From: Herbidospora yilanensis | Lineage (GTDB): Bacteria > Actinomycetota > Actinomycetes > Streptosporangiales > Streptosporangiaceae | Length of the DNA: 64,000 bases | NCBI RefSeq assembly: GCF_001570565.1 | Contig: NZ_BBXE01000016.1 | Span: 273,505 to 337,504 of the forward strand | Direction of reading: 5' to 3' | Part shown: positions 25,693-34,621 of the stretch, in pieces | Layout of the letters: every line of letters starts with the position of its first letter | Position numbering within the stretch: the stretch's first letter is position 1 | Notes under the pieces: generated by a model | Seen by the model: only the letters and a program-made list of their open reading frames with translations | Told to the model about the DNA's origin: nothing | Database searches by the model: none | Translations under genes and position numbers: made by a program

Positions 25693-26931
25693 ATGAGAGC
25701 GGCCGCTTGTCTCCTGACCGTCGCGGTGGTCGCCGGTTGTGCGTCCGCGCCGGCGGCACCCGTCCGGACGACCGCCGTGAGCACGCCCTCGGCCACACTC
25801 GCGCCCCTGCCGGCCGGGTCGGCGGGTTGCGAGCTTCCCGGCGAGAAGGCCGACGACCTGCGGGCGGCCGACGCCCGCACCGCGTGGCGGACCGTCTGGG
25901 TCGACGACGACCGTGGGTCCATGGGGTTGCTGGCGGCGGCCCCCGACGGGGCGTTGTGGTCGACGTACACCAGCGAGAAGCAAGAGGACGGCGCCCTCGT
26001 GAGCAGGGACGGCGGGGTGCGCCGCTGGGACGGCGCCGGGTGGCGGACCTTCCGGATCCCCCGGGCCCGGCCCGAGCACCCGCAGTCCACCGTGGCGATC
26101 GCGGCGGCCTCCGCCGATCAGGCGTGGGTGTTCGGCCCGTCCGACGGCAGGTCGCCGAAGGAGACCGCCGGGTTCGTCGCCGCGTTCGCGGGTGGCGGGT
26201 GGCGTGCGGAGCCGCTGGCCGAACCGGCCGCGCGTTCGGTCGGCTGGGCCTTCACCGCCGCGCGTGCCGTGGACGGCGAGGTGTGGGCCGTGAACGGCCG
26301 GGCGGCGGTGTCGTGGACGGGGCGGCAGTGGCGTCACCACCCGCTTCCGGCGGCGGCCGGGGCCTTGGGCTCCGGAGACGGGGAGTGGTGGGCGGTCAGC
26401 GGGGCCCACGACGCACCTGCCGCGATGCGCTGGGAGTCCGGGGCCTGGCGCCAGGTCACCACACCCCCGTTCGAGCCTCCCGCGGACGTCATGCTGCCGC
26501 GTGTCACCCTGAGCGACGTCGTGGTGATCGGCCCCGACGACGTGTGGGTCGTCGGCGGTGTCTCCTGGCTCGACAAGGACGAGTACGACGAGGAGAACGA
26601 GCCGCTGGAGAGGGGCCATCCGCTGGCGCTGCACTGGGACGGGAAAGGCTGGACCTGCCACTGGGGGCCGGCCACCTCCACCGCCGGCCGGATGATCCGC
26701 TTCGGCCAGGCCGAGCCTGACGGCGGCGGCGGGCTGTGGGTGATCGCGGGGAGCGACCTGCTCTGGCACCTGGACGGCCGTCGCTGGACCCGCCACCGGG
26801 TGCCCGCGCCGCCCGGGGCCGAGCCGCGCGTCGACTCTCTGGCCTGGCGTCCGGGAACCCGGGAGGTGTACGCGGTGGGATCGGTGGTCTCCAAGGGCGG
26901 GATCTCCCACGCCGCCCTCTGGCGGGCCTGA
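25693..26931 (+). CDS. Lipoprotein with beta-propeller-like repeats
   Basis: A 412-residue exported lipoprotein: signal peptide with lipobox VVAGC (Cys16), an Ala/Pro linker, then repeated blades with Trp and Gly-rich strands (DGAGWRTFRI, DQAWVFGP, GEVWAVNG, DDVWVVGG, GGLWVIAG, REVYAVGS), a pattern typical of a six- or seven-bladed propeller. ATG at 25693 begins the signal peptide. It is divergent from the metal repressor; a 64 bp intergenic region holds the operator, so metal control of this gene as well is possible. Function unknown. Confidence 0.75.
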   Translation: MRAAACLLTVAVVAGCASAPAAPVRTTAVSTPSATLAPLPAGSAGCELPGEKADDLRAADARTAWRTVWVDDDRGSMGLLAAAPDGALWSTYTSEKQEDGALVSRDGGVRRWDGAGWRTFRIPRARPEHPQSTVAIAAASADQAWVFGPSDGRSPKETAGFVAAFAGGGWRAEPLAEPAARSVGWAFTAARAVDGEVWAVNGRAAVSWTGRQWRHHPLPAAAGALGSGDGEWWAVSGAHDAPAAMRWESGAWRQVTTPPFEPPADVMLPRVTLSDVVVIGPDDVWVVGGVSWLDKDEYDEENEPLERGHPLALHWDGKGWTCHWGPATSTAGRMIRFGQAEPDGGGGLWVIAGSDLLWHLDGRRWTRHRVPAPPGAEPRVDSLAWRPGTREVYAVGSVVSKGGISHAALWRA

Positions 26932-26938
26932 CCGGGGA

Positions 26939-28936
26939 TCAGGGCTGGATGCGGGCCATGAGCAGGGCGATGTCGTCCTCGGCGGGCGCGTCGCCGACGA
27001 TGGAGTCGATCACGGTCGCGCACACGCGGTCGAGCGTCGCCGACCGCGACGCCGCGTGCGCGAGGGCGTCGGCGAGCCTGGCCATGCCCGCGTCGAGGTC
27101 GGCCTGCCGCGTCTCGATCAGGCCGTCGGTGTAGAGGGCCAGCAGGGTGCCCGGCGACAGGTCCAGGTCGTGCGACTGGAAGGTGCCCAGCCCGACGCCG
27201 ATCGGGGTGCCGGCGGGCAGTGACGGGAACGTCACCTCACCCGACGGGCTCACGATCGCGGGCGGCGGATGCCCGGCCGTGGCCATGGTGCAGCGGCCGG
27301 TGCTCGGGTCGTAGACGGCGTACAGGCAGGTGGCGCCCATGGCTTCGGGGGTGAGGGCGTCCTCCGTCATGAGCTGGTCGAGGTGGGTGAGCAGCTCGTC
27401 CGGAGTCAGGTCGAGGTAGGCCAGGGCGCGTACGGCGGTGCGCAGCCGCCCCATGGTGGCCGCCGCGTTGATGCCGTGGCCGGTCACGTCGCCGACGACC
27501 AGGGCGATCCGGCCGCCGGGCAGGTGGATGACGTCGTACCAGTCGCCGCCGACCCCCTCGTGCGCGTCGGAGGGCAGGTAACGCGAGGCCACCTCGACGG
27601 CGCCGCTGCCGCACAGGTTCTGCGGCAGCAGGTCGCGCTGGAGGGCGAGCGCGGTCAGCCGCTCGCGCGTGTACTGGCGCGCGTTGTCCAGGCTCAGCGC
27701 GGCCCGCGTGACCAGTTCCTCGGCCACCAGCAGGTCGTCTCTGCTGAACGGCGCCGGATTGGTGCTGCGCGCGAAGACCGCGACGCCGAGCACGTCGCCG
27801 CGCGCCTCCAGCGGAACGACGATCAGCGAGTGCATGCCGGTGGCGGTGATGATCCGCGCCCGGTCGGGGTCCAGATCCAGCCAGGTGCCCGGCGAAGTGT
27901 CCAGCACGGGCTCGAAGTGCGACCGGCGCGAGTGCAGGACCTCCATGAACGGCGATCGCGGCGGCACGAACACCGCCTCCCCGCGCTCCCAGAGCGACTC
28001 GGGCGCCCCGTCGTGCACCGAGGCCACGCCAGCCCGCCGGAACACGGGGGCTCCGGCCTCCGGCGTGGCCAGCCGCCGCAGCGGCTCGGTGCCCGGCAGC
28101 ACCGCCTCGGGCAGGTCGACGGTCACGAAGTCGGCGAGCACCGGAATGGCCAGTTCGGCCAGCTCCTGGGCGGTGCTCATGACGTCCAGGGTGCTGCCGA
28201 GCCGGACGCCCGCCTCACGCAGCAGGTCGAGGTGGTCCCGCGCCTTGCTGTTGCTGAAGTCCAGGGCCACCGAGCACACGCCCAGCGGCCTGCCGTCGAC
28301 GCCCGCCAACGGCAACAGCGAGATCGACAACACCCGCTCCTCGCCCTCATAGGACCAGTGGGCCTCACGATCGATCATGGGCCGGCCGTCGGCGAGCACC
28401 TCGCGCATGGCGTCCCGCACCCCTTCGTTGTCGATCCCCGGGATGACCTCGGTCAGGGAGCGGCCGATCCGGTAGTAGGGATAGCCGTCCTGGAGCTGCT
28501 CGGCCGCCTCGTTGAACCAGACGCAGCGCAGATCCCTGTCCCAGATGGCCAGGGCGACCGGGAAGCTGCCGATGAGCGACTCCAGCAGCGCGCTGGTGTC
28601 GCTGGACAGGTCGATGGCGACCGGAATCGCCGACACCAACCACGACTCGCCTCTCTGGCCGTCGTCGCCAAGAGTGAGCGGCGCGGCGTCGGCGCGCACG
28701 ATGACCACCTCGCCGTCCCGCCGCCGCACCTCCACCATCCCCGTTCGCGGCAGGTAGGCCCCGGGCCGTTCGCCGCCGGGCGGGAGAAGCGTGCCGATGG
28801 GCCGCCCGAAGATGTCGGCCGCGAGATAACCGGTGAGCTCCTCGGCGGCCCGAGTCCAGCCGATCACGGACCCGGTGCCGTCGACGACGGCGACCGCCGG
28901 GGTCGCCGCTCTATGGACACTGTCAGCTGATTTCAT
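26939..28936 (-). CDS. PAS-PAS-GAF-SpoIIE (PP2C) phosphatase
   Basis: A 665-residue regulator. It has an N-terminal PAS domain (about 10-105), a second PAS (about 112-225, WDRDLRCVWFNEAAEQL), a GAF domain (about 235-415), and a C-terminal PP2C/SpoIIE phosphatase (about 435-665) with GGDWYDVI, VVGDVTGHGINAAATMGRLR and EDDIALLMARI. Such proteins dephosphorylate anti-sigma antagonists (STAS proteins) in response to signals. A STAS antagonist is encoded at 1620-1967, but the pair is not linked. ATG at 28936 has AAAGGGG upstream. No kinase domain is fused. Confidence 0.9.
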   Translation of the reverse strand: MKSADSVHRAATPAVAVVDGTGSVIGWTRAAEELTGYLAADIFGRPIGTLLPPGGERPGAYLPRTGMVEVRRRDGEVVIVRADAAPLTLGDDGQRGESWLVSAIPVAIDLSSDTSALLESLIGSFPVALAIWDRDLRCVWFNEAAEQLQDGYPYYRIGRSLTEVIPGIDNEGVRDAMREVLADGRPMIDREAHWSYEGEERVLSISLLPLAGVDGRPLGVCSVALDFSNSKARDHLDLLREAGVRLGSTLDVMSTAQELAELAIPVLADFVTVDLPEAVLPGTEPLRRLATPEAGAPVFRRAGVASVHDGAPESLWERGEAVFVPPRSPFMEVLHSRRSHFEPVLDTSPGTWLDLDPDRARIITATGMHSLIVVPLEARGDVLGVAVFARSTNPAPFSRDDLLVAEELVTRAALSLDNARQYTRERLTALALQRDLLPQNLCGSGAVEVASRYLPSDAHEGVGGDWYDVIHLPGGRIALVVGDVTGHGINAAATMGRLRTAVRALAYLDLTPDELLTHLDQLMTEDALTPEAMGATCLYAVYDPSTGRCTMATAGHPPPAIVSPSGEVTFPSLPAGTPIGVGLGTFQSHDLDLSPGTLLALYTDGLIETRQADLDAGMARLADALAHAASRSATLDRVCATVIDSIVGDAPAEDDIALLMARIQP

Positions 28937-29106
28937 GCCATCACCCCTTTTTCGGTGGGGGCCGAGTTCGCTGCCAGAAACGTCAGAATAACTGCGTCTA
29001 CCTGCACTTATGTCAAGTTTGACCAGGCTTTGGCAGGTGCTTGATCAAAGGCTCGTCACTCTGTGTAATTGATTGGTCGCACGTCCCCTCGACCGTGGAG
29101 CGCCGT

Positions 29107-31335
29107 ATGGAGCGAATGGTTCTGGCCGCCGTCACCGAGCATCCCGACGCCGACACCGCACTGGCCGGGCAACTCCGCCGGGTCTGTGCCGCGATGAGCG
29201 AACAAGGGCTCCAGGCTCGCTGGACCTACCGCCCCGACGACGCCCTGGCCGTCATCGGGTCGGACGCCTCGCTCACGGCGGTGCTGGCGGCCTGGGACGC
29301 ACCCGGGGCCGAAGACCTCCTCCGCGCCGTGGCCGGCCGCTTCCGCAGCCTGCCCGTCTTCCTGATGACCCAGGACCAGGAGCTTCCCCTGTGGGTCTAC
29401 GAGGTCATCCAGGGTTACGTCTTCCCGCTGGAGGACACCCCGCAGTTCATCGCGGGCCGCATCGCGCACGCCGCCGAGCAGTACGCCGACACGATCCTCC
29501 CGCCGTTCTTCCGCGCCCTGCGGCGGCTGCAGGACCACCACCGCTACTCCTGGCACACCCCGGCGCACGCCGGTGGCGTCGCGTTCCTCAAGTCTCCCGT
29601 GGGCAGGGCCTTCTTCGACTTCTACGGCGAACGCCTCCTGCGCACCGACCTGTCGATCTCGGTCCCGGAGCTGGGCTCGCCCCTCGACCACACCGGCCCG
29701 ATCGGCGAGGCCGAGCACAACGCCGCCCGCGTCTTCGGGGCCGACCGCACGTTCTTCGTCGTCAACGGCAACTCCACCGCCAACCGCATCGTCGGGCACC
29801 ACGCCATCGCCCGCGACGACACCGTGCTGGTCGACCGGAACTGCCACAAGTCCGTCCAGCACGCCCTCGCGATCAGCGGCGCCCGGCCCGTCTACCTCGT
29901 GCCCGAACGCAACGGCCTCGGGCTGGCCGGGCCGATTCCGCCGAAGGCGCTGGAGCAGGCCGCCGTCCGGGCGCGGGTGGCCGATCATCCGCTCGCCTCC
30001 GGGGAGCCCACGTACTCGGTCGTGACCAACTCCACCTACGACGGCGTCTGCTACGACGCCATCAGGGTCGCCGAGCTGCTCGGGGCGAGTGTGCCGCGTG
30101 TGCACTTCGACGAGGCGTGGTTCGCCTACGGGCGGTTCAACCCGCTCTACGCGGGCCGTTACGGCATGGCGGTCGACGTCCACACCCTGCCGGGACCCGA
30201 CCGGCCCACGGTCTTCGCCACCCAGTCCACGCACAAACTGCTGGCCGCGTTGTCGCAGGCCGCGATGCTGCACGTCCGGCCGGCGCCCCGGGCGCCGGTC
30301 GACTACGACGCGTTCAACGAGACCTACCTCATGCACGCCTCGACCTCGCCGCTCTATCCGATGATCGCTTCGCTCGACGTCGCGGCGGCGATGATGGACG
30401 GCCCTTCGGGGACCTTCCTCACCCAGGAGGCGATCGTCGAGGCGGTCCGGTTCCGGCAGGCGATGACCCGGCTGGCCGCCCGCATCCGCGAAGAGGGCCG
30501 GCGGCCCGAATGGTTCTTCGGCGTCTGGCAGCCTCCCGCGGTCGCCGACACCGATCTCGCCCTGCTGTGCGCCGATCCGCGTTACTGGACGCTGGAGCCG
30601 GGGGCCGCCTGGCACGGCTTCGACGGGATGGCCGACGGATACGCCCTGCTCGACCCGATCAAGGTGACCATCACCTGCCCGGGCGCCGACGCGGCCCAGG
30701 GCACCCTCGACTGGGGCATCCCGGCCCGGGTCGTCGACGCCTACCTGCAGCGGCGCGGCATCGTGGTGGAGAAGACCGGCGACCACACCCTTCTGGTGCT
30801 GTTCTCCATGGGGATCACCAAGGGCAAGTGGGGCACCCTCATCGACGCCCTGACCGACTTCAAGCACGCCTACGACAACGACGTGCCCCTGGCCGAGGTG
30901 CTGCCCGGTTTCGGGCCGCCCTCGGTCTCGCTGCGGAAGTACTGCGCCGACGTCCACGGCATGCTGCGCGAGTCGGCGGTGGGCGACCTGCTCGACCAGG
31001 TCTTCACCGACCTGCCCGAGCCGGTGTCGACCCCCGCCGACTGCTACCAGGCCATGATCCGGCGGCGCACCGAACGGGTCCCGCTGGCCAAGCTCCCCGG
31101 ACGGGTCGCCGCGGCCACCGTCGTCGTCACCCCTCCCGGCATCCCCATGCTGATGCCGGGCGAGGCCGCGGGCGCGGCCGACGGGCCGCTGATGGCCTAC
31201 CTCCGCGCGCTCGAAGACTTCGACCGGGCCTTTCCCGAGCTCGCCACCGACATCCACGGCGCTCACCGCGACGGTGACGGGCGCTACTGGATCGAGGTCC
31301 TAGCCGGAGTAGAGCGTCTCGATGCTGGCGTGTAG
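29107..31335 (+). CDS. Large ornithine/lysine/arginine decarboxylase
   Basis: A 742-residue PLP decarboxylase of the CadA/AdiA/SpeC class. It has an N-terminal receiver-like wing domain (about 1-120), the PLP domain with WHTPAHAGG, VVNGNSTANRIV, RNCHKSVQHAL, VHFDEAWFAYGRF and Schiff-base Lys in TQSTHKLLAALSQ, and a C-terminal domain. It removes the carboxyl group of a basic amino acid and may support acid resistance or polyamine supply. ATG at 29107 has GGAG 7 nt upstream; GTG at 29095 is an alternative. The 3' end overlaps the convergent TPP decarboxylase by 36 bp. Confidence 0.88.
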   Translation: MERMVLAAVTEHPDADTALAGQLRRVCAAMSEQGLQARWTYRPDDALAVIGSDASLTAVLAAWDAPGAEDLLRAVAGRFRSLPVFLMTQDQELPLWVYEVIQGYVFPLEDTPQFIAGRIAHAAEQYADTILPPFFRALRRLQDHHRYSWHTPAHAGGVAFLKSPVGRAFFDFYGERLLRTDLSISVPELGSPLDHTGPIGEAEHNAARVFGADRTFFVVNGNSTANRIVGHHAIARDDTVLVDRNCHKSVQHALAISGARPVYLVPERNGLGLAGPIPPKALEQAAVRARVADHPLASGEPTYSVVTNSTYDGVCYDAIRVAELLGASVPRVHFDEAWFAYGRFNPLYAGRYGMAVDVHTLPGPDRPTVFATQSTHKLLAALSQAAMLHVRPAPRAPVDYDAFNETYLMHASTSPLYPMIASLDVAAAMMDGPSGTFLTQEAIVEAVRFRQAMTRLAARIREEGRRPEWFFGVWQPPAVADTDLALLCADPRYWTLEPGAAWHGFDGMADGYALLDPIKVTITCPGADAAQGTLDWGIPARVVDAYLQRRGIVVEKTGDHTLLVLFSMGITKGKWGTLIDALTDFKHAYDNDVPLAEVLPGFGPPSVSLRKYCADVHGMLRESAVGDLLDQVFTDLPEPVSTPADCYQAMIRRRTERVPLAKLPGRVAAATVVVTPPGIPMLMPGEAAGAADGPLMAYLRALEDFDRAFPELATDIHGAHRDGDGRYWIEVLAGVERLDAGV

Positions 31336-32949
31336 CTGCTCGGCCAGCGGCGGCGCGGTGTACGGGTCCGTCACCACCTCGATGTAGCAACCGCCCTTGG
31401 CCGACTGGGCCGCCTCCATGGCCCGGTCGAGCTCCGCCAGGGTGGTGACCCGGGCGGTCTGCCAGGCCTCGCAGCCGAACACCGTGGGCAGCTCCGAGTA
31501 GCGCCACTGGCCGAGGTCGTTGTAGGCGCTGTCGGGGTCGCGGCAGAGCAGGCGCTCGATCAGGTAGCCCTTGTTGTTGAGGACGAAGACGATCGGGCGC
31601 AGGCCGTACCGGCCGAAAACGCTCAGTTCCTGGACGGTGAGCTGGTGGGAGCCCTCGCCGGTGATCAGCACCACCCGCCGGTCGGGTGCGGCGAAGGCCG
31701 CCCCGACCGCGGCGGGGGTGGCCCAGCCGATCGAGCCCCACATGGTCTGGTTCTCGAACGCGACGTGCTTGGGCAACCGGGCGAAGGCCATGCCCAGCGA
31801 CGGCGTGCCGGTCTCGGCCACCAGGATGTCGCCTTCCTTCAGGAACGACTCCCAGCGCGGATACAGCGTCTCGGCGGTGATCGCGTCCTGGCCGCTGCCG
31901 CGGACCGGCTCCATGCGGGTGACGTCGACGCCCGGCATGGGCCAGTTCCGGTCGGGCAGGTCGCTCGTCAGGGCGGGCAGCAGGTCCTTCATCTCCACGC
32001 TCTGGTAGGTCAGGCCGTCGACCTGGGTGTGGTGGTGGCGGATGTCGACGACCTTGGCCGGGTCGAGGTCGGCGGTGAAGGCGCCGCTGTTGAAGTCGTG
32101 CATGAGCGCGCCGATCATGATCACGACGTCGGCGTCCTCGACGAAACGGCGCACGCTCTCGTTCATGAGCCTGCCGTCGTACATCCCGGCGAAGGCCGGG
32201 TCGTCCTCGTCGAGGATGCCCTTGTCGGCCACCATCGTGGCGAAGGGCAGGCCCGTGGCGTCCAGGAACGACCGCAGCTCCTCGCCCAGCCCGGCGCGGA
32301 CGGTCAGCAGCCCCGGCAGGACACAGGCCGTCTCGGCCTTGCCGAGCATCCGGGTGACCGTCTCGACGACCGCCTCCACCTGAGCGGGGTCGCTGGCCGG
32401 AGGCGGCAGCGGCGCGGCCTGGCTGACGATCGGCATCGAGGCCATGTCGGCGGGAAAGGCGAGGTAGACGGGCCGGCGGTGGTAGAGCGCGGCCCCGATC
32501 AGCCGCTCGATCTCGGCGGCGGCGTTCTGCGGGGTGAAGATCGCGCCGGCGCACACGACCGGCTCGGACATCCGCCGGAACAGGTCGAACTCCCCGTTGC
32601 CGAGCGTGTGGTGGATCAGCGAATGATGAGCCTGTACGGGCATCTTCGGCATCCCCACCAGGTGGAACACCGGCAGATGGTCGGCGTACGCCCCCGCGAT
32701 GCCGTTGATCGCGCTCAGCTCGCCGACGCCGTAGGTCGTGCAGACGGCCCCGGCGCCGTTGACGCGCGCGTAGCCGTCGGCGCTGTAGGCGGCGTTGAGC
32801 TCGTTGCAACTGCCCACCCATTCGACGTCCGGGTGGGCCACGATGGCGTCGTCGACGGGGAACGCGTAGTCCCCCGGAACGCCGAAGACGTGGCGCACGC
32901 CGATGTCCCGCAGGCGGTTCAGGACGTGCTCGATCACTGTGATGGCCAT
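31300..32949 (-). CDS. TPP-dependent 2-keto-acid decarboxylase (pyruvate/indolepyruvate type)
   Basis: A 549-residue thiamine-diphosphate enzyme of the PDC/IPDC/KdcA group. It has the N-terminal catalytic Glu in GSCNELNAAYSADGYAR and an HH motif (HHSLIHHTLG). The C-terminal TPP/Mg motif GEGSHQLTVQE is followed by LNNKGYLIER. The first motif residue is Glu where Asp is usual (GDG), which should be noted for metal binding. Likely substrates are branched or aromatic keto acids; the specificity cannot be read. ATG at 32949 has AAGGGGGAG 6 nt upstream. It converges with the large amino-acid decarboxylase. Confidence 0.88.
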   Translation of the reverse strand: MAITVIEHVLNRLRDIGVRHVFGVPGDYAFPVDDAIVAHPDVEWVGSCNELNAAYSADGYARVNGAGAVCTTYGVGELSAINGIAGAYADHLPVFHLVGMPKMPVQAHHSLIHHTLGNGEFDLFRRMSEPVVCAGAIFTPQNAAAEIERLIGAALYHRRPVYLAFPADMASMPIVSQAAPLPPPASDPAQVEAVVETVTRMLGKAETACVLPGLLTVRAGLGEELRSFLDATGLPFATMVADKGILDEDDPAFAGMYDGRLMNESVRRFVEDADVVIMIGALMHDFNSGAFTADLDPAKVVDIRHHHTQVDGLTYQSVEMKDLLPALTSDLPDRNWPMPGVDVTRMEPVRGSGQDAITAETLYPRWESFLKEGDILVAETGTPSLGMAFARLPKHVAFENQTMWGSIGWATPAAVGAAFAAPDRRVVLITGEGSHQLTVQELSVFGRYGLRPIVFVLNNKGYLIERLLCRDPDSAYNDLGQWRYSELPTVFGCEAWQTARVTTLAELDRAMEAAQSAKGGCYIEVVTDPYTAPPLAEQLHASIETLYSG

Positions 32950-33103
32950 CGGACTCCCCCTTGTCGTCTGCCAACAGGGGGAAGCCTGCCCAGTTAAACG
33001 TGGCGAATCACCATAAAACGGGCAGTGGTCTTCGTGGGTACGGCGGTTCTCCAGATCCGCTAGCCTGGCCGCTCCACCACTTGAATAGAGGAAAGGTGCG
33101 GTC

Positions 33104-33934
33104 GTGATCGGCTGGTTCGAAGCGGTCATTCTCGGGCTGATCCAAGGGCTCACCGAGTTCCTGCCGATCTCTTCCAGTGCCCACATCCGCGTGGTGTCGG
33201 CCTTCGCCGGCTGGCCCGACCCGGGAGCGGCGTTCACGGCGGTGATCCAGCTCGGCACCGAGGCCGCCGTGCTGATCTACTTCCGGAAAGAGCTCTGGGA
33301 GATCATCTCCACCTGGACACGCTCGTTGTTCGACAAGTCGCTGCGCGACAACTGGGCCGCCCGCATGGGGTGGTACATCATCGCCGGCACCCTGCCCATC
33401 GCGGTCCTCGGCCTGGTGCTGAAAGACCAGATCGAGACGGTCTTCCGCGATCTGCGCATCGTGGGCGTCACCCTGATCGTCTTCGCGCTCATCCTCTGGT
33501 GGGCCGACCACACCGCGCGCAACACGTTGTCGCTGCAGACCCACCTCAACTTCAAGCACGCCCTCGGCTATGGCTTCGCCCAGTCGCTGGCGCTGATCCC
33601 CGGCGTCTCCCGTTCGGGCGGCACGGTGACCGCGGGTCTGCTGCTCGGCTACCGGCGTGAAGACGCGGCCAAGTATTCGTTCCTGCTGGCCATCCCGGCC
33701 GTGCTGGCGTCGGGCGGGCTGGAGTTGTTCGAGATCGGCGAGGGGCAGGCGCCCGCGTGGGGGCCGACGATCCTGGCCACGGTGATCTCGTTCTTCGTGG
33801 GCTACGCGGCGGTGGCGTGGTTCCTGCGCTACATCAGCACCCACCGGTTCACCCCGTTCGTGATCTACCGGATCGTCCTCGGGGTGTTCGTCATCCTGTC
33901 GGTCAGCATGGGGTGGATCCCCGCGCAGGGCTGA
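33104..33934 (+). CDS. uppP: Undecaprenyl-diphosphatase (BacA/UppP)
   Basis: A 276-residue membrane enzyme that dephosphorylates undecaprenyl diphosphate, recycling the peptidoglycan lipid carrier and giving some bacitracin tolerance. Catalytic motifs are GLIQGLTEFLPISSSAH (residues 11-27) and IPGVSRSGGT. About eight helices are present. GTG at 33104 has AGGAAAGG upstream. Its stop codon abuts the stop of the small convergent gene. Confidence 0.95.
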   Translation: MIGWFEAVILGLIQGLTEFLPISSSAHIRVVSAFAGWPDPGAAFTAVIQLGTEAAVLIYFRKELWEIISTWTRSLFDKSLRDNWAARMGWYIIAGTLPIAVLGLVLKDQIETVFRDLRIVGVTLIVFALILWWADHTARNTLSLQTHLNFKHALGYGFAQSLALIPGVSRSGGTVTAGLLLGYRREDAAKYSFLLAIPAVLASGGLELFEIGEGQAPAWGPTILATVISFFVGYAAVAWFLRYISTHRFTPFVIYRIVLGVFVILSVSMGWIPAQG

Positions 33935-34108
33935 TCACGTCTCCATCGCCATCACGATGACGAGCCCGACGAGGTGGATCAGCACCACGAACACCATGAA
34001 AGCGACGAACAGCCACTTCGCCGGGCCGTGCTCGAAGGTCTTGTCGTCCTTCAGCGGCGGGCGCTTCGCCTGGCGGTCGGCGATCCGCTCTTCCAGGGGC
34101 TTTCGCAT
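33935..34108 (-). CDS. Small single-helix membrane protein (57 aa)
   Basis: A 57-residue protein. The N-terminal half is basic and hydrophilic (RKPLEERIADRQAKRPP, DDKTFEHGPAK), followed by one membrane helix (WLFVAFMVFVVLIHLVGLV) and the end MAMET. ATG at 34108 has GAGGAC 8 nt upstream. It is divergent from the MarR gene and shares its palindromic operator region, so it may be MarR-controlled. No family recognised. Confidence 0.7.
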   Translation of the reverse strand: MRKPLEERIADRQAKRPPLKDDKTFEHGPAKWLFVAFMVFVVLIHLVGLVIVMAMET

Positions 34109-34142
34109 CAGGGCCGTCCTCGGTCGGGTAGTGCGCTAACAT

Positions 34143-34167
34143 TTAGTGTACTAATCATTAGTGTACT
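34143..34167. promoter_or_regulatory. MarR-type operator: direct and inverted repeats
   Basis: The 10-mer TTAGTGTACT occurs twice (34143-34152 and 34158-34167). Between and across them lies the perfect palindrome ACTAAT-C-ATTAGT (34150-34162). It is placed between the divergent small membrane protein and MarR gene and overlaps the likely -10 (TAGTGT, 34159-34164). Confidence 0.65.
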
Positions 34168-34182
34168 CAATGGGGTGACGTC

Positions 34183-34608
34183 ATCGATCCGCTGTCTCTG
34201 GAGAACCAGGTCTGTTTCGCCCTGGCCGTCGCCTCCCGGTCGGTGATCGCGCTCTATCGGCCGGTGCTGGAGCCGATGGGCCTGACCCACCCGCAATACC
34301 TGGTCATGCTGGCCCTGTGGGAACGCGCGCCGCTGTCGGTGAAAGACCTCGCCGGGCTGCTGCAACTGGAGCCGGCCACGTTGTCGCCGCTGCTCAAGAG
34401 GCTGGAGGCGGCCGGCCTCGTCGAGCGCCGGCGCGGCACCGCCGACGAGCGCTCCCTGGCCGTCACGCTCACCGATGACGGCCGCGCGCTCCGCGCCCAG
34501 GCCGAGAAGATCCCCGCCACGATCGTCGAACGCCTCGGCATGGACATCGCCGAGTTGCAGGACCTGCACCAGGCGCTGACCCGGGTGATCGCCGCCGCGA
34601 CCCGGTGA
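34183..34608 (+). CDS. MarR-family regulator with non-standard start
   Basis: A 141-residue winged-helix regulator if translated from 34183. Family-typical N-terminal helix residues (DPLSLENQVCFALAVASRS) are encoded upstream of the first usual in-frame start, a GTG at 34243 that would delete helix 1 and leave 121 residues. Between the in-frame TAG at 34158-34160 and 34243 there is no ATG, GTG or TTG. ATC at 34183 follows GGGGTGA by 5 nt and is the best candidate. A frameshift relative to GTG 34175 is the alternative. The HTH is LAGLLQLEPATLSPLLKRLE. Its likely targets are itself and the divergent small membrane protein. Confidence 0.75.
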   Translation: MDPLSLENQVCFALAVASRSVIALYRPVLEPMGLTHPQYLVMLALWERAPLSVKDLAGLLQLEPATLSPLLKRLEAAGLVERRRGTADERSLAVTLTDDGRALRAQAEKIPATIVERLGMDIAELQDLHQALTRVIAAATR

Positions 34609-34621
34609 CACACTCGTCTGT

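Noticed and set aside
29056..31266. A 736-codon minus-strand frame opposite the large decarboxylase
   Set aside because: Shadow frame; the plus strand has the PLP motifs and the good start.
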